This document shows positions 39,062-45,979 of a stretch of DNA of 64,000 nucleotides, piece by piece. Every line of letters begins with the position of its first letter. The stretch's first letter is position 1. The notes under the pieces are model-generated. The model had not been told where the DNA came from, searched no databases, and saw only the letters and a list, made by a program, of their open reading frames with translations. The position numbers and the translations under genes were made by a program. This stretch comes from Pseudomonas maumuensis (GTDB taxonomy: Bacteria > Pseudomonadota > Gammaproteobacteria > Pseudomonadales > Pseudomonadaceae): contig NZ_CP077077.1 in assembly GCF_019139675.1 (NCBI RefSeq), forward strand, positions 2,542,001 to 2,606,000, read 5' to 3'.

Positions 39062-39379
39062 ATGCAGGAGTTCATGTTTGTGGGTGTGGGGCCAGAACCT
39101 ACTAGGATGTGGGGTGATACACCTCTATTCAATTTAGAAGATGGCGGTAAGTTGCTAGATTTTTGTGAGGTGCACGATGCGGCTGTGCTCGGAGTCGAGG
39201 GATTTAAAATTGTGGGCGATAAACGAATTCCTGACTTGGATTGTATCGCAGACTTTTCTTCCTTGGCGGTATCCGCTGGAAAGAGATTTCCTGCTGCGTC
39301 GAGAGAGTCAGCCAGGTATTTTCTTGATACGATTTCAGGTTCTGATGTTCTTCTGGAGTTCGTTATAGTTAGAGTTTGA
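39062..39379 (+). CDS. Colicin E5-like immunity protein
   Basis: A 105-residue protein directly after the E5-like toxin; a GTG at 39059 overlaps the toxin stop and an ATG follows at 39062. The layout VLGVEGFKIVGDKRIPDLDC, then IADFSSLA, then a helix and FVIVRV at the C-terminus parallels the colicin E5 immunity protein (ILGIDG, SSASW, terminal strand). It should protect tRNAs from the toxin. The stretch after it (39380-39442) holds no gene. Confidence 0.62.
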   Translation: MQEFMFVGVGPEPTRMWGDTPLFNLEDGGKLLDFCEVHDAAVLGVEGFKIVGDKRIPDLDCIADFSSLAVSAGKRFPAASRESARYFLDTISGSDVLLEFVIVRV

Positions 39380-39442
39380 TGGTGCAAATGCGCAGGCTAG
39401 TTGAGCCGGATGTTATAGGTGGAGGTACGCAGAGGGGTAGAA

Positions 39443-39589
39443 GAGGGGCAGATTTATTTGTCTACTCTAAACTTTACTTTTGCATGGCCAAGATGACGGT
39501 GAAGTCCGCTGCTTAAGGTGTCGGTAGGACGCCGAGTGCTAGGCGCGGGGTGCGTTAAAATTATTGTATGGAAATAAATTTGCCCCCTT
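39443..39589. repeat. CDI repeat element, copy E
   Basis: A full-length copy: GAGGGGCAGATTTATTTGTC at the left, core TTGCATGGCCAAGATGACG, right end AAAATTATTGTATGGAAATA then AATTTGCCCCC. It has more mismatches than B, D or H. Confidence 0.78.
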
Positions 39590-39641
39590 ATGCTCCCGGG
39601 TTTTTTGATCTAATCAAATCAGTAATCAAGGGCTTTGAAAT

Positions 39642-40055
39642 GTGAAATTTATTGATATGGAACGGCAGTTAAATCAAAATTTTTCACCAAGTGATAGGCC
39701 ATCCCCGTTGAGCGATTGGTATGTGTCTGTGCGCGAAATTTCCATTGTTGAATTGAGTGTTGGTGACATATGTCATGCACTGAGGCAGAAGGTTTTTGTT
39801 GCTGAAGTTTTACCTGTGGCAATATCAATGTTAAGCGAGGATGTTCTTGCTGGTGATAGATATGATGGAGAGTTGATCTGCGCGCTAATCGATGCTTTTA
39901 AAAATGATTGGGGCGCCAGATCGGATTTTGGTGAAAAAGTAATAAACGTCCTTGCCGATATCGATTGTTTGATGAAGGATTCGGAGCTTCTGGCGGAAGT
40001 GAGGAAATTTCGAGCTCTGCTGCGTGACCAAGGAGACGCAAAGCCTCGTGCTTGA
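39642..40055 (+). CDS. Contact-dependent inhibition immunity protein, CdiI_3-like
   Basis: A 137-residue helical protein. The segment LSVGDICHALRQKVFVAEVL, followed by PVAISMLSEDVLAGDRYDGE and LICALIDA, matches the 'LT-x-EDLR-x-LI-x-Q ... PLAL-x-x-L ... G-x-x-Y-x-GDLL' pattern of the CdiI_3-type immunity family. The GTG at 39642 has AAGGG eight bases upstream. No toxin remains in front of it; only about 50 bases lie between repeat E and this gene. It is an orphan immunity gene that could protect against a sibling strain's toxin. Confidence 0.65.
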   Translation: MKFIDMERQLNQNFSPSDRPSPLSDWYVSVREISIVELSVGDICHALRQKVFVAEVLPVAISMLSEDVLAGDRYDGELICALIDAFKNDWGARSDFGEKVINVLADIDCLMKDSELLAEVRKFRALLRDQGDAKPRA

Positions 40056-40112
40056 ATAAAAAGTAAAAAAAAGGGGCAAAAAGAGCAAAAAAACGAAAAA
40101 GGGGACAGATTT

Positions 40113-41625
40113 GAATGGCACTTACTTAGCCATCAACCCTTTGATCTATAAGAAAAAAATGAAGAAAGGCTGGCCTTGGTCTACGGTGATAGTTGCGAAC
40201 ACACACCATTAAGCCAAGGACGCAGCCCAGAATGGATCGTAGACGTCAAATCCTTCAGCATCAACAGCAGCGCTTTCGCCACCATGCTTCGACCAGTGAC
40301 GCCCAGGTATTTTTCAATCTCCTCATGGCCCCCGAACTACTGGAACATGTCGAGTCCTCGTTGCCAGCGCATCGAGAGCGCCTGTTTCCACCCACCGAAA
40401 CGCTCTCGATGTTCCTGACTCAAGCAATGAGTGCTGACCGCTCCTGCCAGCACGCCGTCAATGACTTTTCCATCAAGCGATCCTGCAACGGTGTGAAGCC
40501 CAGCAGCACTCGTACAGGCGCTTTCTGCAAAGCGAGACAACGCTTACCGGTGGAGATGGTGTCAACACTGGTGCGTCACACGGCGTCATCGATCAGCGAT
40601 CATGCCCCCTCGTCGTGGCGTTGGATGGGGCGGCCCGTACGTCTTGTCGATGGAACAACCGTTTCGATGCCCGACACAGCAGCCAATCAGGTTGCTTATC
40701 CCCAATCACGGGGCCAGAAGATTGGCCTGGGTTTCCCACTCTGCCGAATGGTTGGCATCGTTTGTCTATCCAGTGGCGCCGTTCTGGATGCAGCACTGGG
40801 CCGTTTCAGGGGCAAAGGCGGCGATGAACAAACCTTGCTCAGGTCAATGCTCAATGTGCTGAAAACAGGCGATATTCTGTTGGGCGATGCCTATTACGCC
40901 ACTTACTTTCTGTTGTGTGAGCTGCAACGAAGGGGGGTCGATGGCGTGTTCGAGCAGTACGGAGCCAGACGGCGCAGTACGGATTTTGCTTTGGGGCAAC
41001 GTCTCGGTCCGGAAGACCATTTGATCGAGCTGAAAAGGCCTGGGTGCAGGCCGCCATGGATGAGCATGGCGCAGTATGAGCAGGCGCCGGAGAGGCTGAC
41101 GGTGAGAGAGTTGAAGGCCGGTGGAAAGATCCTGGTGACAACGTTGCAATGCCCAAAACAAACACCCAAGTCAGCCCTCAGTCGCTCTACAAAGGACGCT
41201 GGCATGTCGAACTGGATTTGCGAAACCTGAAGGCAACATTGGGATTGGGGAAACTGAGCTGCAAAACCCCTGGAATGGCCGTCAAGGAGCTATGGGTCTA
41301 TCTGCTGGCGCACAATCTGATCCGAATGCTCATGTCACAATCGGCATTAATGGCCGATTGCTTGCCCCGCGAACTGAGTTTCAAGCACAGCCTCCAGCTA
41401 TGGCTGGCGCTACGACAGCGCAGCTACGGTGATGGAGAGGTTCGGTTGGCAGATTTGCTGATGTTGATTGCTCAAAGGCGTGTGGGCAACCGGCCTGGTC
41501 GTGTCGAGCCTCGGGCCATAAAACGAAGGCCTCAGGCCTACCCCTTGCTGACCAAGCCGCGTCGATGAGCAAGGGCTGAGATCAGAAAATATGGGCATCC
41601 GAAGCATGTTAAGTAAGTGCCATTC
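40113..41625 (+). mobile_element. IS4-family insertion sequence inserted in a CDI repeat
   Basis: A 1513-base element with 16-base perfect terminal inverted repeats, GAATGGCACTTACTTA at 40113 and its complement ending at 41625. It is flanked by an 11-base direct repeat GGGACAGATTT (40102-40112 and 41626-41636), the target duplication typical of IS4-family elements. The target is the left terminal repeat of copy F. It carries one transposase gene, frameshifted. The perfect duplication suggests a fairly recent insertion. Confidence 0.92.
40232..41568 (+). pseudogene. IS4-family DDE transposase, frameshifted
   Basis: The first frame (from MDRRRQILQ at 40232 to 41230) has the first Asp in LVDGTTVSMPD and the second Asp in LLGDAYYATYF. 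The catalytic Glu is in the other frame (open 41149-41568): LYKGRWHVELDLRNLK, an exact Y-x2-R-x3-E-x6-K signature. The first frame keeps family-like TPKSAL up to about 41175, so one base seems lost near 41176-41180. A canonical slippery heptamer CCCAAAA lies in the zero frame at 41152-41158, so programmed -1 frameshifting cannot be excluded, but a simple deletion is favoured. Confidence 0.8.
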
Positions 41626-41775
41626 GGGACAGATTTATTTTTCCCACTCTAATTTCTGCCTTCGCATGGCCAAGACGACGATGAGCCTTGATGCTTAAGA
41701 TGTCAGTGAGGACGTCTAGCGCTGGAAGCGGTGCAAGTCGAAATTAGAGTTTGAAGAATAAATCTGTCCACTTTT
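41626..41775. repeat. CDI repeat element, copy F (split by the IS)
   Basis: The rest of the copy interrupted by the IS4 element: TTTATTTTTCCCACTCTAAT, core TTCGCATGGCCAAGACGACG, right end AAATTAGAGTTTGAAGAATA then AATCTGTCCAC. The left tip stays on the other side of the IS at 40096-40112. The core shares GACGTCTAGCGCTGGAAGCG with copy B, so B and F form a subfamily. Confidence 0.8.
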
Positions 41776-41949
41776 TTGTCATATGTTAAGTTTGATGGGA
41801 ATAACTCTAGGGGTGCGGCAAAATTTGGGTTTGTTGGGGTAAATTCTGACGGAAAAATAACAACAATACATGTTAGAAGTGGTAAGGATATTTGGAAAAC
41901 CCTGAACGGTAGTGCTACGGATAAGGTTGTAAGGGAGGTTCTGGAATGA
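41776..41949 (+). pseudogene. Orphan toxin C-terminal fragment, unknown type
   Basis: 57 residues open from the repeat F edge: YVKFDGNN, AAKFGFVGVNSDGKITTIHV and RSGKDIWKTLNG. It ends overlapping the next gene (ATGA). A TTG at 41776 is the only possible start, with no ribosome site. It looks like the tail of a secreted toxin whose front was lost at the repeat. Family not recognised. Confidence 0.55.
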
Positions 41950-42320
41950 TAGCTGAAGCTCAGGTGGTAAAGTGGCCTTGCGAAACTGAAGGTGAGGTTC
42001 TACTACGTCTCGGACGATGGGAGATTTTATGTTTTGGGTATTGCAGTTTGTCAGCAGAAGTAGAAAGCGGCAAGGTTTACAAGGTTGACATTACGCCAAA
42101 TGTCATGGGTGATTATGATGTGGTAAGGCTGGAAGGTGGAAGTGAGCATGGTTTTTGTTCACTAAATGGATATGCTTATTTATTGAAGAGAAAGCTTTCT
42201 AAGGGTGGGCTTGAGATTGAGGGGGTTGTGTTTAATGATGATGTGTTTAAAAATGAATTTTTTATTTGGATGGTTGTGATGTTGGTTGGGTGGTGGATAG
42301 GTTGGAAGTTGAGTTTTTAG
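41946..42320 (+). CDS. Probable immunity protein with C-terminal membrane segment
   Basis: A 124-residue protein overlapping the toxin fragment by four bases. The last 20 residues (FFIWMVVMLVGWWIGWKLSF) form one membrane helix; the rest is beta-rich (EVESGKVYKVDITPN, YDVVRLEGG). Membrane location would suit an antidote to a membrane-acting toxin, or tethering. No family recognised. Confidence 0.6.
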   Translation: MIAEAQVVKWPCETEGEVLLRLGRWEILCFGYCSLSAEVESGKVYKVDITPNVMGDYDVVRLEGGSEHGFCSLNGYAYLLKRKLSKGGLEIEGVVFNDDVFKNEFFIWMVVMLVGWWIGWKLSF

Positions 42321-42340
42321 AGCGGATTATGTAGTTTTTA

Positions 42341-42482
42341 GGTAAAAGGATATTTATTTTCTCTGTATTTACATGGCCAAGACGACGTTAAAGCCGCTGT
42401 TTAAGATGTCGGTGAGGAAATCACGTGCTGGAATCCGGGGGCGTCAAAACTAGAGTATGGAAAATAAATATGTCCCCTTTTG
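42341..42482. repeat. CDI repeat element, copy G
   Basis: A full copy with a worn left end (AAAAGGATATTTATTTTCTC). The core ACATGGCCAAGACGACG and AAGATGTCGGTGAGGAAATC is well kept; the right end is AACTAGAGTATGGAAAATAA then ATATGTCCCCTTTT. Confidence 0.75.
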
Positions 42483-42511
42483 GGAGCCCTTAGGCACCTG
42501 GCAAAACGTGA

Positions 42512-42616
42512 CCTGTCAGGTACGGTGACACCCTTGATAACAGTGGCAAGAAGAGAACACCAACCGAGCAAGAGCTGAGTTGGTTCTTGGGATACGTGCA
42601 AAGTAAATCGGGTTGA
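42512..42616 (+). pseudogene. Toxin tail fragment
   Basis: A 34-codon open stretch, VRYGDTLDNSGKKRTPTEQE then LSWFLGYVQSKSG, without a start. It begins about 30 bases after repeat G and ends 30 bases before an immunity gene, the position of a toxin C-terminus. Too short to classify. Confidence 0.4.
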
Positions 42617-42645
42617 GTTTGTGGTGGTGAACGATGAGGTAAAAA

Positions 42646-42891
42646 ATGATTGACTGCATTACTAAAGAGCGAGTTCAGGTTCTTATTGATCCTCGTTATG
42701 GGCCTTATATAAGGATTTTTTCCTTTCAGGACAGTGGGGCGCTCAGGGATCTGTTTGATGATGAGCTCAATGTGCTCTATTGGCTGGGGCCGTGCCCAGA
42801 CCTTAGTGTTCATGGTGGGACCGAGTACTATTTTGGTATCGTTGCTGATCCGATCAAGCTTCAAGAGCTGCTCGATAGTATCGAATTGTAG
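42646..42891 (+). CDS. Small immunity-like protein, tandem paralogue 1
   Basis: An 81-residue protein. The pattern MIDCITKERVQVLIDPRYGP, then LRDLFDDELNV, then YYFGIVADPIKLQELLDSI is repeated by the gene that starts 35 bases downstream. GAGGT precedes the ATG by about six bases. No known family. Position after a toxin tail and duplication suggest an immunity role. Confidence 0.6.
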   Translation: MIDCITKERVQVLIDPRYGPYIRIFSFQDSGALRDLFDDELNVLYWLGPCPDLSVHGGTEYYFGIVADPIKLQELLDSIEL

Positions 42892-42926
42892 GTGGTTTTC
42901 GAGATGTTTGTATAACGAAGGTGGTT

Positions 42927-43163
42927 ATGATTGATACAATAATCGGTGAAAGAATTCAAGTTTGTTTGGATCCGGAGCAGGGGCCTTTCGTACATATTGC
43001 AGGGCTTGAAGACTGCAAGAGATTGGAGTATTTATTGGATGCTGAGTATTTTGTCCCTTATCTGAAGATGAAGTCGCCGGGTTTTTCGGCGACTGGGGGA
43101 GTCTACTACTTCGGTACTGTTGCTGACCCGCTAAAGCTCCAGGTGCTTCTGGATGGTATATGA
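42927..43163 (+). CDS. Small immunity-like protein, tandem paralogue 2
   Basis: A 78-residue paralogue of the preceding gene: MIDTIIGERIQVCLDPEQGP, LEYLLDAEYFVPY and YYFGTVADPLKLQVLLDGI line up over the whole length. GAAGG lies before the ATG. The two copies differ at about half the positions, so they may recognise variant toxins. A third decayed copy lies at 43670-43783. Confidence 0.62.
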   Translation: MIDTIIGERIQVCLDPEQGPFVHIAGLEDCKRLEYLLDAEYFVPYLKMKSPGFSATGGVYYFGTVADPLKLQVLLDGI

Positions 43164-43190
43164 TTGCTAAATATATAGCTGAGTTGGTGC

Positions 43191-43252
43191 GAAAAGGAGC
43201 AGTTTTATTTGATTTGCTCTGCTCTTTGCTGTTGCATGGAGCGAGACGACGG
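43191..43252. repeat. CDI repeat element, copy K (left half, degenerate)
   Basis: AAAAGGAGCAGTTTTATTTG, then a TGCTCT stretch and TTGCATGGAGCGAGACGACG, correspond to the left end and start of the core; the right half is missing. The following 43253-43353 shows no clear gene. Confidence 0.5.
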
Positions 43253-43353
43253 CTATGGGCTGCTCCGTTAGTTAAAGCAATATCCTTGCTCGGCTTCAAG
43301 AGCTTCGAGGTGGTATCAAACTGCCCGGTTTAAATCCGTGATTAGAGAGTAAT

Positions 43354-43677
43354 ATGGAAAAGAGTGAGTTGATTCGTGCTTTGATTCAAGCGGGAAGGGC
43401 AGATGATCTTCTCGCTTTCGTCGAGGGGGAGTCGGTGTACCTGACCGATGCTTCACAAGGGGTACCCGAATCACCTGCGCTGAGACGAATCTGGGTGCTT
43501 GTTGTGACGCATCTCAGATTTGTCGCCAAGTATGGAGCAGTGGCGGAGCATCAGGTCGCCGGTGGCCAAGTATTGTCACCTTACCCCGCAGAGTTCCAGC
43601 TATGGTTGGCATCAGGCGCGCCGGGTATAGCACTCGAGGATTTGCGGGCCTATGTCAGCGAGCATCCACTGGGTTGA
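43354..43677 (+). CDS. Hypothetical protein within the immunity array
   Basis: A 107-residue protein, MEKSELIRALIQAGRADDLL at the start and ALEDLRAYVSEHPLG at the end; mostly helical, acidic. GAGAG lies upstream of the ATG. It has higher GC than its neighbours. Not recognised; by context perhaps an immunity or adaptor protein. Confidence 0.55.
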   Translation: MEKSELIRALIQAGRADDLLAFVEGESVYLTDASQGVPESPALRRIWVLVVTHLRFVAKYGAVAEHQVAGGQVLSPYPAEFQLWLASGAPGIALEDLRAYVSEHPLG

Positions 43678-43783
43678 TGGAACTGTAGTAGTTGAAAAAG
43701 CGGGGGCAATATTGTTTTGCTACATTGCTGATTCACTAGAGTTTCAGGCGCTTCTGGACGGCATGGCGTGTGCCGATAGATAA
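43670..43783 (+). pseudogene. Remnant of a third tandem immunity paralogue
   Basis: VVVEKAGAILFCYIADSLEF then QALLDGMA matches the C-terminal third of the two genes at 42646 and 42927 (YYFGTVADPLKLQVLLDGI). The front is replaced by the 43354 gene, whose stop it overlaps. A scar of recombination or deletion. Confidence 0.65.
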
Positions 43784-43800
43784 AAATTCGGAAAATCAGG

Positions 43801-44064
43801 ATGCCAAAATTCTTGTGTAGGTGTGGGTGCGTCATGAACTTGTCGCATGGCTGGTCAGATCATGAGATGACACTAATACCTGAGTCAGTTATCGAACAGG
43901 TTGCAGAGCGCTTGGATGTAGAGTCAATGTCTTCGGAGCAGTTTTACGAGGCGATTGAAATAACTGCCATCACAGTTTACCGTTGCCCCCAATGCCAGCG
44001 ATTGCACTTGGAGGAAGGTGCAAATAGTTTCACGACTTATGCTGTGGAGCAGATAATTGATTAG
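43801..44064 (+). CDS. Small zinc-ribbon protein, probable immunity
   Basis: An 87-residue protein with FLCRCGCVMNLSHGW at the N-terminus and YRCPQCQRLHLEEG near residue 65, making a split CxC/CxxC zinc ribbon around a short helical insert. Similar small zinc-ribbon proteins occur beside polymorphic toxins; no toxin remains here. The region 44065-44300 holds no supportable gene. Confidence 0.55.
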   Translation: MPKFLCRCGCVMNLSHGWSDHEMTLIPESVIEQVAERLDVESMSSEQFYEAIEITAITVYRCPQCQRLHLEEGANSFTTYAVEQIID

Positions 44065-44300
44065 GGTCTGTACGAAATGTGTCTGCGTGAAGGCCAGACA
44101 AAGAGAAAAGGGGGGAGGAAGCGCAGTGTACTGGAGTATATGAGCATTCCGAGCGTTTCAATGCATTATGGGCGAGTCCAGATAGATTTCGTACAGCGCC
44201 TAAGTTGTATGGGTAGGGCTCAGGTAAGCGGGTTGGGCGGAAAGTGGATGATCTACATAACCTACTCTGATTTCGGATTTTTACAGTGCCTAGCAAAAAA

Positions 44301-44450
44301 GAGGGCAGATTTATTTTCCTACTCTAATTTCTGTCTTTGTATGGTCGAGACGACATTGAAACCCGTTGCTTAAGATATTTGTGAGGAAATCACGTGCTGG
44401 AAGCCGGGGCGTCAAAATTAGAGTATGGAAAATAAATCTGTCCCCTTTTT
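44301..44450. repeat. CDI repeat element, copy H
   Basis: A full, well-kept copy: GAGGGCAGATTTATTTTCCT and ACTCTAATTTCTGTCTTTG at the left; AAAATTAGAGTATGGAAAAT then AAATCTGTCCCCTTTTT at the right. Its right end contains the ATG used by the next frame. Confidence 0.82.
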
Positions 44451-44640
44451 GCTGCAGAAAATGATTGGTATTGGCTCAGGTGCGCGGGGTATTGTGTATG
44501 GGTCGTATGGACCTGGTCAGCCTGGACATGTGTTCAATGTCGTAAACCAGAATGGTACTATCAGATTCTTAGATGGGCAGACAGGCAAGGTTGCTGATCT
44601 CAGTAAGTTCACATCGTTTAAGTTTTTGAGGACCAACTAG
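44425..44640 (+). CDS. Truncated papain-like toxin tip started inside repeat H
   Basis: 71 residues beginning MENKSVPF, which is encoded by the repeat's right end, then GSGARGIVYGSYGPGQPGHV, FNVVNQNGTIRFLDGQTGK and FKFLRTN. The His (GHVFNVV) and Asp/Gln (FLDGQTG) pattern matches the C-terminal half of papain-fold / glutamine deamidase toxins. The half with the catalytic Cys is missing, so it is probably inactive. No strong ribosome site is visible. It overlaps its immunity gene by one base. Confidence 0.55.
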   Translation: MENKSVPFLLQKMIGIGSGARGIVYGSYGPGQPGHVFNVVNQNGTIRFLDGQTGKVADLSKFTSFKFLRTN

Positions 44641-44918
44641 TGATAAGTTTTGAAGAATCCCTGGAGATGGTTGTTAATCATTTGAGTAAGTCTCCAGTGC
44701 CGCTAGTTATAACATATTCTGAAGGGTTTCCTGATGGATGGCTATTTTGCTTCAACTCTAAACAGTATGTTGAGACAGGTGATTTTTCATTTCAACTGGT
44801 TGGGAATGGGCCGATTTTTGTTGATAAAGATACTGGCGAACTGCATTTTTTTGGCACGGCATTGCCGCCAAAGGAGTATGTGGAAGAGTACTCTCTGAGG
44901 AAGCGTGATAAGAAATAA
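44640..44918 (+). CDS. YrhB / Imm35-type immunity protein
   Basis: A 92-residue protein. ISFEESLEMVVNHL, GWLFCFNSKQYVETGDFSFQ, LVGNGPIFVDKDTGELHFFG and PPKEYVEEY follow the YrhB/Imm35 pattern ('GN-x-P-[IF]-VDK-x-TG-x-L ... GT-x-x-P-x-E-x-Y'). The GTG start overlaps the toxin stop. Imm35 proteins are known partners of papain-like and other polymorphic toxins, which agrees with the upstream fragment. Confidence 0.72.
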   Translation: MISFEESLEMVVNHLSKSPVPLVITYSEGFPDGWLFCFNSKQYVETGDFSFQLVGNGPIFVDKDTGELHFFGTALPPKEYVEEYSLRKRDKK

Positions 44919-44929
44919 TATAGGTAATT

Positions 44930-45354
44930 GGTGCAAAAGGGGCTGTACTTCCCAAAGGTTTTTCAAGTACAGATGATTTTGCACGCTTTGGCGCGGATGC
45001 TCGAGATGGTTTGGCCCGTGCTGGCTATGGCAATGTAGAGCCAATTCTTCAAGGAAGTGCTGTAACTGGCCAGAGCTTTAAAACTGGCAAGCATTTGACG
45101 TTGGTAGGGTGAGTGATTTTGATATTGCCTTGGCTGGCTCAGAGCTTCTACAACGTGCCCGATCCCTGGGGATAGGTTTGAGGAGTGGCGGAACCCGTAC
45201 AGGGCCGTTGAGTTCGAGAGACTTGCAGGCACTCGGTCTAAAGGATTTGTCGAGTAAGCTTAGCGCCCAGGCTGGGCGTGATGTTAATTTCATGATTTAT
45301 GACTCTGCGGCAACAGCCTCGAGTCATGCACCGAGTGTGAGCTTACCAAAATGA
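44930..45354 (+). pseudogene. Nucleotidyltransferase-like orphan toxin, frameshifted
   Basis: It starts at the GGTGCAAAAG junction: GAVLPKGFSSTDDFARFG, then GYGNVEPILQGSAVTGQSFK. The frame breaks near 45090; in the other frame it continues AFDVGRVSDFDIALAGSELL, LRSGGTRTGPL and RDVNFMIYDSAA. G-S ... SDFD resembles the GS-x(n)-DxD motif of nucleotidyltransferases, so it may modify tRNA or another target. One missing base (AAG for AA-N-G) explains the break. It follows the Imm35 gene directly, with no repeat between. Confidence 0.62.
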
Positions 45355-45671
45355 CTGTTGCGTATGATCTATATGGTGTGAGGAATTTAGGTATTCTCTC
45401 GGCGAAAGTTAATGTAGAACGAGCCTTGGGGGAAGCTTTCGAGGAAAGGGAAAGTTTTTATCAGGGAGGTATTTATTATATGTTGGGTGGGGGTGATGCA
45501 GAGAATTTTGTTCTAAAGCTGAATGTTGATCCTTTTGATAGTGATGCTGTAGAGCAAAATTATTCGGACTATACGGTCCTGCTTTATATAAATGCTACAG
45601 ATCGCTCATCTGCTTTGGAGAGAGTTATGAGGCAGGCGGGGTTTAAGCTGCTTAGGCATGAAGTGTTTTAA
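45351..45671 (+). CDS. Probable immunity protein for the nucleotidyltransferase-like toxin
   Basis: A 106-residue acidic protein whose ATG overlaps the toxin stop (ATGA). Beta-rich centre (YYMLGGGDAENFVLKLNVDP, YTVLLYINATDRSS) and a C-terminal helix (ALERVMRQAGFKLLRHEVF). Family not recognised. Its frame is intact although the toxin is broken, as expected if protection is still useful. Confidence 0.65.
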   Translation: MTVAYDLYGVRNLGILSAKVNVERALGEAFEERESFYQGGIYYMLGGGDAENFVLKLNVDPFDSDAVEQNYSDYTVLLYINATDRSSALERVMRQAGFKLLRHEVF

Positions 45672-45708
45672 GGATCTCCATGGTTATTTAACAGCAAAGG
45701 ACCAGCAA

Positions 45709-45750
45709 GGTGTAGATATATTTTTCTACTCTAAATTCTATCTTTGCATA
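45709..45750. repeat. CDI repeat element, copy I (left end only)
   Basis: GGTGTAGATATATTTTTCTA, CTCTAAATTCTATCTTTGCA; the copy stops at the core and is followed by a purine-rich run (45751-45780) leading into copy J. Confidence 0.6.
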
Positions 45751-45780
45751 AGAGAGAGGAAGAGAAAAGGAAGAAAAGAT

Positions 45781-45926
45781 GGGCAGATTTATTTTCTTGC
45801 TCTAACTTCTGTCTTTGCATGGCTGGGGCGAAATTGAAGCCCGTTGTTTAAGGTATCTGTGAGGAAGTTACGTGCTGGAAGTCGGGGCGTCAAAATTAGA
45901 GTGTGGAAAATAAATCTGTCCCCTTT
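45781..45926. repeat. CDI repeat element, copy J
   Basis: A full copy: GGGCAGATTTATTTTCTTGC at the left, core TTGCATGGCTGGGGCG and GAGGAAGTTACGTGCTGGAA, right end AAAATTAGAGTGTGGAAAAT then AAATCTGTCCCC. It is the last copy on the right side of the locus. Confidence 0.8.
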
Positions 45927-45979
45927 ATGTTCTTTTTCAAAAAAGGCCTGAAACGCTTGCGTGAAACAGGAAACATGTG

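Noticed and set aside
41152..41158. Programmed -1 frameshift in the IS4 transposase
   Set aside because: The heptamer is perfect, but family-like residues continue in the first frame past it, so a one-base deletion near 41176-41180 is more likely; kept only as a testable alternative.
44077..44373. A 98-codon rightward frame before and into repeat H
   Set aside because: It runs through the repeat, has no ribosome site and shows no protein-like pattern.
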